A program made the position numbers and the translations under genes. A stretch of DNA of 64,000 bases from NCBI GenBank assembly GCA_033032175.1, contig CM065314.1:2790001-2854000 (forward strand). Direction: 5' to 3'. Shown in pieces: positions 54,412 through 63,891 of the stretch (the stretch's first letter is position 1; each line of letters starts with the position of its first letter). The notes under the pieces are model-generated. The model searched no databases, had not been told where the DNA came from, and worked only from the letters and a program-made list of their open reading frames with translations. The stretch is from Saturnia japonica. Its lineage: Eukaryota; Arthropoda; Insecta; Lepidoptera; Saturniidae.

Positions 54412-57400
54412 CTAAGTAACGCCTAAACCTTCCATACAAAAATAATGTTTCTGCTTAGGCAGTGGTTTCGTTAATATATCACCAAGCATCAGTTCTGTTG
54501 GAATATATTTCACCACAATATCTTTGTTAGTTTTTAACGTATCTCTCAAGAAATGATACTTGATACTAATGTGCTTACTGCGGGAATGGAATACGGGATC
54601 TTTCGATAACGCTATTGCTCCCTGATTGTCCGCATGTAATTGTACCCTGCTCACAGTCGCTAACCCGATTTCAGTCAACAAACTATTTAAGTAGATAGCC
54701 TCTTTCATAGCTACCGATAAACTTACATATTCTGCCTCACAAGTAGAAGTCGCGACAGACCTCTGTTTTTGTGACTTCCAGGATATTGCTGCACCAGCTA
54801 AGGTAAAAACATAACCTGAATAACTACGTCTATCTATAATACAATTGCCCCAATCACTATCAGAATATCCCTTAATAGACTTACCAGTTTTCTTATAAAT
54901 AAGACCATAATCATGCGTCCTTTTTAAGTAACGCAGGATCCTCATTGCCGCTTTCCAACAATTTTTATCTGCTTTATCGACAAACTGACCCATTTTTGCT
55001 ACTGCATTTGCAATATCTGGCCTGGTACCTACGGATAAATATATCAAACATCCTATTAACTCCCTATACGGAAAAATAGAACCACTATCAGTATCAATAT
55101 TCTGTAGTTTTAAATTAACCTCCATTGGTGTGGCATTTGTATCCTTACAATCTTGGAGTCCAAAACGTTGTACTATTTTATTTATGTATTGAGATTGTGT
55201 CAACTTTATGACGTTGTCACTTCTATCAATATTTATTCCCAATATAAACTTTGCAATTCCATAGTCTTTCAATTCGAACTCTTTTCCTAATTCCTTTTTA
55301 AAATCCAGAATACAATCTTTTTTCTGACTTGCAATCAAAATATCGTCCGTATATACACAGACAAAGAGTTTTGATCCGCAGTCGTCAACCTCTTTAAAAT
55401 ACAAACACAGCTCATTTAATGACTGCTTAAAGTTCATATTCTTCAATTTTTCGTCAAGTCTTATGTTCCACTGGCGTCCAGATTGCTTTAAGCCATACAA
55501 AGACTTGCGTAAACGGCAAACATTGCCACCCGCTCGTATGTCCGCTAACATTTGCTGCGCCTGTTTCTTGAGTAAAAAATCTTCCGTTTGTAACAATTTA
55601 ACGAGACTGTCTTTTAAGAACTCCGGTATTTTCATGTATACCTCTTCGTCTAGATATCCATTCAGATAGGCTGTGTTGATATCTATCTGATGTATTTCCA
55701 TATCTAACTCAACAGCTAAAGCGGATAACAATCTGACAGTATCAAGCCTCATCACTGGCGCAAAAGTATCACGATAATCAATACCGTATCGCTGACTGTA
55801 ACCTTTGGCAACCAATCTGGCTTTTTTCTTTTCAGATTTGTCCACATTTATCTTTGTAGTTAGGACGAATCGACATCCTACTACATCACGATTTGAGGGC
55901 TTCTTGACAATTTCCCACGTCCGATTTTTAACGAGACTTCTTATCTCTGAAGTAATCGCTTCTTTCCAAAGCTTTTCTTCACTACTCGATAACGCCTCTT
56001 TTAACGAAATTTCCATTGCATTGCCCACGAAATCTTCACAATCAGTAAATTCATCTAAACTTACAGCTGTTTCTTCATTGCTGGCATTATTTCCACCTAC
56101 TTTACTCCACTCATCTTCGTCTTGCTCTCGTTCTCTTCTCGTTGCACTGACAGTTCGGTACATCTTCTTCGGCCTACCTACTTGGCCTCTTTGAATTCTA
56201 GGTCTTCCTGGACCTCTTCGAACTTCTTCTTCTCGTACTTCTTCTAGGACAGTACTATCACTCAAAGGAGGCTCATGTTGAGCTGACCCTTCTATATGAG
56301 TCTTTGAAGTCGATGGTTTAATTTCTAAGTCCACATACTTGACTGGCCTCCCTTCTTGTGATTCAGTCACAACCTGTAGTGGGTCTATGTTGTTCTCGTT
56401 TTCAGATGTGTTCACGTCTAAAAACCTTACATCTCTTGCAACAATCAGTTTACGATCATTTGGCAACCATACTCTATATCCTTTTTGGTCTCTAGGATAT
56501 CCGACAAAAATTCCTTCTACACTACGAGCTGTAAATTTATCCTTATTTATATCCTTATCTAAAATAAAAATTTTATTTCCAAAAGGTCTTAAATAATTTA
56601 TATTTACACGTCTATCAAAGAATTTCTCACATGGTATTTCGCCATTAATCGCGGTAGATGGGCACCTATTTCTAACATGACATGCCGTTACTACAGCATC
56701 CGCCCAAAACCCGCCTGAAAGTTTAGATGATAACAACATGCATCTTGCCATCTCAACCAGTGTTCTATTCATCCTCTCAGCTACACCGTTTTGCTGTGGA
56801 GTATGAGGAATCGTTTTTCTTCTAGAAATTCCTTCTTTACTCAAGAAGTCATCAAACTCTTTATTACAATACTCACCGCCATTATCAGTTTGTAAGTATT
56901 TTATTTTCTTGCCAGTCATATTTTCTACATATTGCTTGTATATTTTAAACACAGTAAAAACCGAACTCTTCTTACTTAATAAATATACCTCGCACCATCT
57001 CGTAGAATCGTCGATAAACGTCACAAAATATTTCGCGCCTCGTAAGGCTGCATTTTTCATAGGACCACATACATCGGAATAAACTATTTTTAGTTTTTCA
57101 TTACACGGTCCGCTCGAGTAAGAAAAAGGAAGAGAACTCATTTTACCACGTATGCATATTTTGCAATTACGCAACCTATTGAAGGTACTCGTATAAGTTC
57201 CGACACGTAAATTGCAATGGTCTAAGAGTTTTGTTAGATCGTTTGCATTTAAGTGACCCAAACGCTCATGCCATTTTAAAATATCGCTTTCATTAGAAAC
57301 CGATGAAGCTTGAGCACACTGTTCCTTTACATAAAAAACATTATCTTTTCGAAATGCGATTAACTTCACATTACAATCAGTATCAGTCACTAGAGCCCTA

Positions 57401-57786
57401 TCATCCCTAAACGTAACATGAAACCCCTTATCGGTAATTTTTGCAACTGAAATCAAGTTAGTTCGCAAATCAGGAACATATAACGTGTTAGGTAATTCAA
57501 CTACACTTTTGAAGTTAGTATTATATGCAGACAATCTTACTGTACCTTTACCTTGTACTAGAGCACTCTGATTAGTAGCCAGAGTCACTTTACCGTCAGA
57601 AGGCTGTAAAGTTTTTCCAAAATAGGTTTTATCGTTACATAAATGACTCGTACAACCGCTATCGATAATCCAGTTTCCATTCTCGCAGTTTCCAAAGTGA
57701 CAATCACCTGAAATACAATTAAATGTTACAAAATTAGTATCGGCCTTTTCTGTTGTTAATTTATTTTCTGATACATATTTTACCAA
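54412..57786 (-). CDS. copia-type pol polyprotein (protease, integrase, RT, RNase H)
   Basis: An intact 1124-codon frame. The protease active site DSG is at residues 42-44 ('WIIDSGCTSHLC'). A pre-integrase zinc region follows ('WHERLGHLN', 'CKICIRGKM'), then the integrase core with 'VYSDVCGPM' and 'LQTDNGGEYC' and the glutamate in 'NGVAERMNRTLVE'. The RT begins near 'NRTWEIVKKP', has 'SLYGLKQSGRQW' and the catalytic box as YTDD in 'FVCVYTDDILIAS'. The RNase H region contains 'GYSDSDWGN', 'TSTCEAEYVSLS' and 'HADNQGAIAL'. A stretch of about 30 residues before 'CRLRKSLYG' looks like an insertion compared with usual relatives. The frame extends upstream of the formal start to the stop at 57811-57813. 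It would process gag and integrate the DNA copy, but gag in this copy is broken. Confidence 0.93.
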   Translation of the reverse strand: MVKYVSENKLTTEKADTNFVTFNCISGDCHFGNCENGNWIIDSGCTSHLCNDKTYFGKTLQPSDGKVTLATNQSALVQGKGTVRLSAYNTNFKSVVELPNTLYVPDLRTNLISVAKITDKGFHVTFRDDRALVTDTDCNVKLIAFRKDNVFYVKEQCAQASSVSNESDILKWHERLGHLNANDLTKLLDHCNLRVGTYTSTFNRLRNCKICIRGKMSSLPFSYSSGPCNEKLKIVYSDVCGPMKNAALRGAKYFVTFIDDSTRWCEVYLLSKKSSVFTVFKIYKQYVENMTGKKIKYLQTDNGGEYCNKEFDDFLSKEGISRRKTIPHTPQQNGVAERMNRTLVEMARCMLLSSKLSGGFWADAVVTACHVRNRCPSTAINGEIPCEKFFDRRVNINYLRPFGNKIFILDKDINKDKFTARSVEGIFVGYPRDQKGYRVWLPNDRKLIVARDVRFLDVNTSENENNIDPLQVVTESQEGRPVKYVDLEIKPSTSKTHIEGSAQHEPPLSDSTVLEEVREEEVRRGPGRPRIQRGQVGRPKKMYRTVSATRREREQDEDEWSKVGGNNASNEETAVSLDEFTDCEDFVGNAMEISLKEALSSSEEKLWKEAITSEIRSLVKNRTWEIVKKPSNRDVVGCRFVLTTKINVDKSEKKKARLVAKGYSQRYGIDYRDTFAPVMRLDTVRLLSALAVELDMEIHQIDINTAYLNGYLDEEVYMKIPEFLKDSLVKLLQTEDFLLKKQAQQMLADIRAGGNVCRLRKSLYGLKQSGRQWNIRLDEKLKNMNFKQSLNELCLYFKEVDDCGSKLFVCVYTDDILIASQKKDCILDFKKELGKEFELKDYGIAKFILGINIDRSDNVIKLTQSQYINKIVQRFGLQDCKDTNATPMEVNLKLQNIDTDSGSIFPYRELIGCLIYLSVGTRPDIANAVAKMGQFVDKADKNCWKAAMRILRYLKRTHDYGLIYKKTGKSIKGYSDSDWGNCIIDRRSYSGYVFTLAGAAISWKSQKQRSVATSTCEAEYVSLSVAMKEAIYLNSLLTEIGLATVSRVQLHADNQGAIALSKDPVFHSRSKHISIKYHFLRDTLKTNKDIVVKYIPTELMLGDILTKPLPKQKHYFCMEGLGVT

Positions 57787-57982
57787 ATCCTTCTGTTTTA
57801 ATTTATTACATTACGAAGCTTTGTGTCCTTTTTTTTGACATTTAAAACATTTGTAAACAAACTTAGACATTTTATCGACAGACTGTACAGAGTTTAATCC
57901 AAATTTCTTCTTATTTCTCTTCAAAACATTGAAAGTATTATCGCTACTCGATCTCCTAGCATTGCTTTCTTCAAAAATTTTA
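57787..57982 (-). pseudogene. copia gag C-terminal part with zinc knuckle, interrupted
   Basis: In the pol frame, upstream of the stop at 57811-57813, the sequence encodes 'CFKCQKKGHKAS', a CCHC zinc knuckle cut by the stop one residue before its last cysteine. Above it the frame is open to about 57990, where it must shift to join the gag N-terminal frame. So gag and pol are separated by two lesions. Confidence 0.8.
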
Positions 57983-58507
57983 ATTTTTTAATATCTCCGG
58001 GTCCGGAAATGAATCTCTAGACTCAATTGCACACCTGAAATTCTCGAAACTTGATGGCATGCTAAACAATAGCATTATCGATGCTAAATCATTGTGAAAT
58101 TCTAGGTCCATCTCGTGTAACTTGCATTTAGCGTCAAAGAACTTGGCCAAGTGTTCGTGAATATCATCACCTTCGCTCATTTTACATAATATGAGCTGCT
58201 TCAGTAAGCTAGCTTTCCTAGCTGGTCCTTTCGAAGCATATACCGACTCAATTTTCAACCATACATCGTTTGATGTCTTACACTCTTTTATATGACGTAA
58301 CTCGCTCGGGCTCATCGCTAAAAGTAGCTCTGCCTTCGTTTTTGAGTCTTGTGACTCCCATAAAGCCGCCTCTGGTAATTCGACTGGCTTTGGTTTACTA
58401 CCATCTACGAATTCCCATAAATCGTTCTTTATTAAAATCGCCTGTGCGTGTACCTTCCAGGAATCATAGTTATTCCTACCAAGAACCTCGATCCTCACTG
58501 TAGTCAT
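57980..58507 (-). CDS. copia-type gag, N-terminal part
   Basis: A 175-codon frame starts at an ATG at 58507, about 135 bases inside the 5' LTR. It begins 'MTTVRIEVLGRNNYDSWKVH' and continues 'DVWLKIESVYASKGPARKAS' with 'LCKMSEGDDIHEHLAKFFDA', typical of copia gag (UBN2-like). It ends at a TAA just after an A/T-run; the conserved sequence continues in another frame. The product would form the particle shell and bind RNA, but lacks its zinc knuckle here. Confidence 0.85.
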   Translation of the reverse strand: MTTVRIEVLGRNNYDSWKVHAQAILIKNDLWEFVDGSKPKPVELPEAALWESQDSKTKAELLLAMSPSELRHIKECKTSNDVWLKIESVYASKGPARKASLLKQLILCKMSEGDDIHEHLAKFFDAKCKLHEMDLEFHNDLASIMLLFSMPSSFENFRCAIESRDSFPDPEILKN

Positions 58508-58628
58508 GGTGCCGCCCTTTTCGCTGCGCCACTTACAATTGATCTCTTTGCACTTTTATTCGACGATCACATATGATAACTCTTCTTTCGTTATCCACCG
58601 ATTTTATTTATATACTATTTATCGGCAA

Positions 58629-58642
58629 CTGGGCCCATAACC
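58629..58642 (-). promoter_or_regulatory. copia primer-binding site (initiator tRNA-Met anticodon arm)
   Basis: On the minus strand, two bases after the 5' LTR, the sequence is 'ggttatgggcccag'. It is the complement of 'ctgggcccataacc', the anticodon stem-loop of initiator tRNA-Met. Copia-type elements are known to prime from a cleaved half of this tRNA, so the match supports the family assignment. Confidence 0.8.
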
Positions 58643-58644
58643 AT

Positions 58645-58843
58645 TGTAGCAGATTATGAGCCGGTAGCGCAGTGGAAGTTATTTGTAGTAATAAATAAAA
58701 CCAGCTTATAAAAGTAAAGAACAGGAAAAAATATATATATAAGGTAGCAAAGATCTTTACACAACAAAAGACAACTGTATGACACATACCAAATTTAAAA
58801 TATGGAAGGTATAAATTTATTATAAAAGAGTATCTACTCAACA
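58645..58843 (-). repeat. copia 5' LTR
   Basis: 199 bp, matching 54107-54305 with three differences by eye. Followed on the plus strand by the duplicate ctcta at 58844-58848. Confidence 0.9.
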
Positions 58844-58848
58844 CTCTA

Positions 58849-58992
58849 CGCCATTTTTTTACCGATACTGTGAAACTTTGAAACAGTCTCCCGCTCAGTG
58901 TATTCCCTTCTTCCTACAACATGGAGTCTTTCAAACATGACGTAAAGGTGTATTTAAGCAGGCCGGTACCACAGCGACTACTCTCGGTGTGA
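58849..58992 (+). pseudogene. LINE ORF2 C-terminal end, right part after the copia element
   Basis: It resumes the LINE interrupted at 54106. It reads 'NSLPLSVFPSSYNMESFKHD' and 'VKVYLSRPVPQRLLSV', then a stop at about 58990-58992, the usual end of such ORFs. One in-frame TGA replaces the tryptophan expected before NSLP. Confidence 0.7.
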
Positions 58993-59153
58993 AGCCCTTG
59001 GGTCAGGCAGCCGCCCGCGCGATACAAAGTGACACTATACGTGCAACACTTAGTTACCCACACACAACATTACACACGTATGAACACACACACGTGCACA
59101 CCACACAGGTACATAGGTTCTGTAAGGGACCTTTTTTTTTTCTTTTTTTGCGC
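58993..59153 (+). other. LINE 3' UTR-like sequence, CA-rich
   Basis: It follows the LINE stop: 'gtcaggcagccgcccgcgcg', then CA-rich 'cacacacacgtgcacacc' and 'ggttctgtaagggacc' before a T-run at 59132-59150. Probably the LINE 3' UTR. Confidence 0.4.
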
Positions 59154-59505
59154 TAGTTAGACTAATGCGCTAATGCGCTAGTTAGTGTAGAAAAACCATT
59201 CCGATTAACAAATACACATACGCATGGTCCACTCCTTCCTCCCAGGAGGAGGGGAACGTGCATATGAGTATATATTAGTTAGCTCGAATTCTCCTAAGAT
59301 TAGGGAATTAGTTAGATCGCGACTTTTTCGCATTCGCGACGACCGCCCGAGCCGAGGTTCGGCCACTCTGGCACCCTCGTGCGGGTCGTCACAAACTTTC
59401 GCGGCTGAGTGCCCTAAGCGCTCGCCCCCAAGCCCGGTGAAGCTGTAAAAGCCGCAGCGGCTCTGTTTGACGATAGGGCCCCTAAGGCTAACAGTGTAGT
59501 CAGTT

Positions 59506-59583
<78 letters not shown>
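59154..59583 (+). mobile_element. Retroelement 3' end (tail-D) with 77-A tail
   Basis: This is the longest tail-D copy. It contains 'gttagttagctcgaattctc'-like sequence, 'ttcgcggctgagtgccctaa', 'cggtgaagctgtaaaagccg' and 'ctaacagtgtagtcagttc', then an uninterrupted run of 77 A (59507-59583). The tail is the hallmark of reverse transcription from polyadenylated RNA. A formal 74-codon ORF inside it is probably the end of an ORF2 ('AAECPKRSPPSPVKL'). Confidence 0.7.
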
Positions 59584-59584
<1 letters not shown>

Positions 59585-60195
59585 AACAGCGACTACTGGT
59601 TATTGGATTTTAGATCTCTCGGTGGCCGCTGCTGTTATTGGATAGCATTTTACTTACCACTAGTTACATTGCCGACACATAGCAGTACTACAATTTTTTT
59701 TTGTTTAATTGTACAAAATTAATAGTATGTTGGTCGTAAGTCCAAAGGGGGCAATTACATCCATTGTCCCCTACCCATGTATCCGCGCCTTGTGTTACTA
59801 ATTTAAGTTGGAAAACTATTCGATGAACCATTCGACCAGTATTTCCAACTAGTTAAGTTTAACATAGCATGTTAATTTAAGTACGCGGTAAAGTGTTGCT
59901 CGGAGTCGGTACGGTCTGGTACGTCGGCTTTCCAAATGATTTAACATAAGCGAGAAACGTGCATTGCCCGCCGACCCGTGAGGGTACTACTTACCCTGCC
60001 ACCCGATGTCCCTCATTCACCGACATCATATGAAAATTTCAAATTAACATTTTAAAAAATAACTCAGTTCGTTGAGGTCGGTACGACCTCATAAGTGCCT
60101 ATTATACAAAGTGCTTTTAAAATAGAGTGGTTTTATGTACATACTACATAGATCTTAATTCTGACAACATGAAAAAGAAGGAAAAATAAACTAGA
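59584..60195. other. Nothing recognised
   Basis: Starts with 'caacagcgactact', repeating a site at 58971-58982 (see findings). The rest is unassigned. Confidence 0.4.
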
Positions 60196-60600
60196 TTTTG
60201 AAGCAATTATGTCTCAGTGATAGTGTATACGGATTTCACGTCGATCGACGTGAGTTCGAATCCCTGCAATAAGCCTAAGCTTTCAGTGAAGGAAATCTGT
60301 CGTCGCTAAGCATGTATAAGTGTGTTTCGAGTTAGAACCTTAAACAAATACAAATAATAAAACTAATTATTGCCTATAGGTGTGTCGGTTGTTGTCATTG
60401 CTGAAAGATAAAAATGTAACAAGTTGTATTTGATTTAAATAATTATAATAAAAGAAGGTGTCGAAAAGTGTTTAATATTATATCATATATATTTTTATAA
60501 CATCCCACAAACAACCAAATAACATCTTCCACTAGGCTTAGGTTACCATCTTTGACCACATCGGTACTTAACATCAGGTGAGATTTTGGCCAAACGCTAA
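60196..60600 (+). mobile_element. tRNA-derived SINE (family SINE-b), with extra internal sequence
   Basis: The head 'tgtctcagtgatagtgtata' and B-box 'gagttcgaatccc' (60251-60263) are followed by 'ttcagtgaaggaaatc'. The tail block 'cttccactaggcttaggtta' and 'cttaacatcaggtgagattt' reappears at 60528-60590. About 200 AT-rich bases between them are not typical of the family. Confidence 0.6.
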
Positions 60601-60629
60601 ACATATAAAAAATAAAATAAATAAATATG

Positions 60630-61095
60630 TATTAATCTAAATATACTATAATAGACCAACATAATTTGAGTACTAGAAATGGACATATATTAGACGTACC
60701 GTATTTTAGACTTAGTAAGACCAATAAAAGTTTTAAGTAATAGTGCTAGGTACTATATAGTAAGATCCCAAAGTACATTACCAAGTCAAGTAGATTTTAC
60801 TGTCATAAGGTTTATAGGGTGTATGGTCATGTGAATGACAGTGATGTCTGGAAGTGACTCCCTCTCTCTGTGCATTTACGATATTATTATTGTGAAGTTA
60901 TTATTGCATTATATTACATATTACTGCATTATGTTAACATTATTGTACCTTGAAAAAAGAAAAAGAAAAATCAGATTGAATTTCCAGGCAGATCTTCTCG
61001 ATAAATGGGATATTTTCCGAACTGGTAGTAGTTTTTTAACGTTCATAAGTGCCTTCTTAGGGTCTAAATTGAATGAAGAATTTTATGATTATATA
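60630..61095 (+). pseudogene. LINE ORF2 C-terminal tip and 3' end (Jockey/CR1-like family)
   Basis: It includes 'VPYFRLSKTNKSFK', matching 'FRLSKTNKSF' at 6410-7110, then broken sequence, 'tgtctggaagtgactccctc', the 3' block 'gggatattttccgaactgg' and the end 'aaattgaatgaagaatttt'. No RT motifs; dead copy. Confidence 0.6.
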
Positions 61096-61180
61096 TTTTT
61101 TTGATTATGTCGTGTATGAAGGAATAACACCTCTCTGGCGCTGAATATTCTTTAATTATATTAAGTTATTTTTCTCTTTA

Positions 61181-61700
61181 TTGACTTATTTCGATCTAGC
61201 TGGCCGACTTTCTAGGCATAGCTGCTTAAATGATGTTATCCGTCGGGCTCTTACCAGCGCTGTAACTGTCAGTATTTTAGAACCCACAGGTTTAATACGT
61301 GTTGATAGTAAAAGACCTGACGGTATGACTTTGGTTCCTTGGAGGATGGGCAGAGCTCTTGTCTGAGATGCAACATAATTATGTGGATACCTTGGCTCCA
61401 TCCTATCTTTCAACTGATGCTGTGAAGGCTGGCAACGTAACTGCTTAGGCGGAAGCCTCCAAACGGCTCAAATACTTAAATTTACACTATTAATATATGT
61501 TTGAGCCGTTTGGGGTCGAAACAATGGGTTCATGGGGCGAGGTCACACGCCTTGTTTAGTGAATTTGCAGGGCGTTTATTCGAGTCCACTCGAGACATAA
61601 AGACGGGTTTTATCTTGCCCAAAAATCAGCATTGCCTTATAACAAACACGGTAATGCTGCTTGTATTTTGGGCACACTATCTAGTATCCCCCGTATTAGA
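61181..61700 (+). pseudogene. Retroelement C-terminal domain remnant with RPDG motif
   Basis: The plus strand gives '[20 protein letters not shown]', '[19 protein letters not shown]', then after a stop and frame changes 'STDAVKAGNVTA', and finally 'SKQWVHGARSHALFSEFAGR'. This matches, from recall, a C-terminal domain found after RT in many animal retroelement proteins, where RPDG and a following W...D suggest a PD-(D/E)xK nuclease-like fold. Upstream RT is absent. The copy carries several stops and frame changes. It differs in sequence from the fragment at 11254-11611. Confidence 0.5.
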
Positions 61701-61739
61701 CCTTAATTCGATTTTATCAGTATACTATCTTATTTTAGA

Positions 61740-62160
61740 CTAGCTGTGCCCGTGGCTTCGCTCACGTGAACTATAGAATGCCAGCGCGAATCTTGCTCCC
61801 CTGCTCCCAGCTATTTTAAAGACAAAAATGTTTATTGTGGGTGTTCCTTAGAAGATAGATGTATACTCGCCGCACTTTTTTGTAGGTCTTTTTAATACCT
61901 ATGATTATCTAGTATATTAGTTTGCTATATCTCTAATGGTTTACTCAGCATGAGCTATTTAAGCGCCTGAATTGATTCACCATAACCAGTTTTTTTATTT
62001 GTGCGGTACCTTAATTCTTTTTCTAAAATAAAAGTAGCCAAGTTGTTCCCTGTATCATCAGCTATCTATCAGTAAAAGTCCTGTCAAAATCGGTCCAACC
62101 ATTTCACAGATTACCCGGTATAAACAGATAGACAGACAGACAAAAATTTAAAAAAGAGCT
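61740..62160 (-). mobile_element. Helitron-like non-autonomous repeat (family Hel-2), long copy
   Basis: On the minus strand the 3' end is 'cgtgagcgaagccacgggca' then 'cagCTAG' (61740-61743 on plus) with the hairpin 'cgtg...cacg'. The interior has 'aaaatcggtccaaccatttc' (plus strand, 62091-62110), and the far end is 'agacagacagacaaaaattt' near 62140. Shares its left third with 37983-38192. Confidence 0.55.
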
Positions 62161-62279
62161 TTTTGTTGAGATATCTTATATATTTTCATATGCATTTACT
62201 AAAAAACTGTTATTTTGAAATTACAAACAGACACTTCAATTTTATTCATTGTATAAAATAATCTAATTTTTAATTTATA

Positions 62280-63066
62280 TACATACATACATACATAAAT
62301 CACGCCTATTTCCCAACGGGGTAGGCAGAGACCACGTTCTTTCACCTACTACGATCCTGGCATACCTCTTTCGCTTCTGCGACATTCATTAATCTTTTCA
62401 TGTATGCTCGTCGGTTTAGAGTACTCTTGACCTTACCTTTGTTCAGAACGTCTTCAATTTGATCGATAAATGTTCGTCTAGGCCTTCCTCTTCCAACGAT
62501 TCCTTTCACATTCGCATCATAAATTTGTTTAGTCATTCTTCTTTCATTCATCCTCTCAACATGCCCAAACCATCTAAGCATCCCTTTATCAATCCGTGTA
62601 ACTATATCTTCTTTCACACCACAAAGCTCTCTTATCACACTATTTCTTATCCTGTCACTCAATTTCTATACTAACATACCTCTTAGCGCTCTCATTTCTA
62701 CTGCATTTATTTTACTTTCATGATTTTTCTGCCACACCCAGCTTTCACTTCCGTACATGAGTGTTGGAACCAATACTCCTCTATGCACAGCCAAACGAGC
62801 TTTCATAGAAATCCTCTGGCTGCTCATAAAGGAGTGTAACGCCCCATTCACCATATTACCGGCATTTACTCTCCTTCCTATATCACTCTCACACTTTCCA
62901 TCCCTGGTAAACATCGATCCCAAGTATACAAACTCACTTGCTCTAGTTCATCCTCATCAATCCGGACACATACTTCAGTCATGTTTTCTTCATTTTCAAA
63001 CACGAAAACTTTTGTCTTTTTTGCATTTACTTTCATTCCCTTTCTTTTCAAAGCCTCATTCATAAT
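62280..63066 (-). pseudogene. RTE-type LINE ORF C-terminus and 3' end
   Basis: Minus-strand pieces read 'MNEALKRKGMKVNAKKTKVF', 'GRRVNAGNMVNGALHSFMSS', 'LMYGSESWVW', 'RWFGHVERMNERRMTKQIYD' and 'GRGRPRRTFIDQIEDVLNKG'. This is the C-terminal part of RTE-clade endonuclease-reverse transcriptases as known in butterflies, by recall. There is a frame change near 62900 and an in-frame stop at 62666-62668. The 3' end is followed by a (TACA)n microsatellite at 62279-62297, typical of RTE tails. The copy is cut at 63066 by the element that follows. Confidence 0.75.
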
Positions 63067-63891
63067 TGTTAGCGACGCATAGGCCTAAGCGTAATGATAT
63101 GAGAATAGCAATTGTAAATATAAGTTGTAGGAATGAATAATTTATACAAACAATTATAGATCTAATGTTTCTAATACTTTGAATATGATATTATAACGTG
63201 TAGGTATGTAAGAACAGTATATAAGTTATAAAAATGCTTATAATTTAATAGAAATAGTCGCTTGAAGTACTAAAATCATATATTGTCAATAATTCATATT
63301 ATATAAAAGTTGTATGTAATGTTTTGTGTTATATAGGTAAATTAGCCTTCTCTATATGTTTTATAATGTTTGTAACATCAAATAGTGTGTATATAACGAG
63401 TTTCAAGACGTTTTAAAGTTGCAATGTTTAACGCTTTGTATCTACCATGTTTATTAACCTATAATGTTAAAGTTAGTGTTTTTGGATAGGTATTTGTATC
63501 TACAATAATGTGAAATAGTTTTTATAGTAATTGAATAATTGTGATTAGAGATATTAACGATTTATTGTATTTTGCATACAAATAATAATAATAATAGATA
63601 GGGACAGCGATAGTGCAACCGCGGCGCATTACCGCGGTTAACGGACCACACCCATGTTTGGTAAAGAGCAGTACGGATAGAGACGCCATCGTCCGTCTCA
63701 CTCTCCGGCAAACGATATAAAAGGCGCACTACTGGGGCCAACCAGCACACACGGGTGCCACAAGCTCAAGACTCAAGACTCAAGAAACTGGAAGAAACAG
63801 CACCCAGAAGATAGTACTAACAAATTGTATTGTGTCTTGAAGAATACAGCAAATTTTATTGTGGTACCTGTGTGTCATTTGCATCTTCACA
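63067..63891 (+). mobile_element. Probable LTR of an LTR retrotransposon, element runs off the window
   Basis: It begins 'tgttagcgacgcata' exactly where the RTE frame is interrupted and ends near 'gcatcttcaca', giving TG...CA ends over about 825 bp. It holds a strong TATA box, 'tataaaa', at 63716-63722 in a GC-richer promoter-like area, and CAAG-type direct repeats ('ctcaagactcaagactcaag') at 63766-63785. The Ty3/gypsy affiliation is only a guess. The partner LTR would lie beyond 64000. The orientation could not be proven. Confidence 0.45.

Larger units (their letters stand above)
54107..58843 (-). mobile_element. Complete copia-like (Ty1/copia) LTR retrotransposon
   Basis: This 4737-bp element lies on the minus strand between 199-bp LTRs (54107-54305, 58645-58843) that differ at three positions by eye. 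It has a 5-bp duplication, ctcta. Pol runs protease, integrase, reverse transcriptase, RNase H, the order specific to copia-type elements (integrase before RT). Pol is one intact frame. Gag is disrupted by a probable single-base shift in a T-run at 57984-57989 and by a stop inside the zinc knuckle at 57811-57813. It is inserted into an older LINE remnant. Confidence 0.93.
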
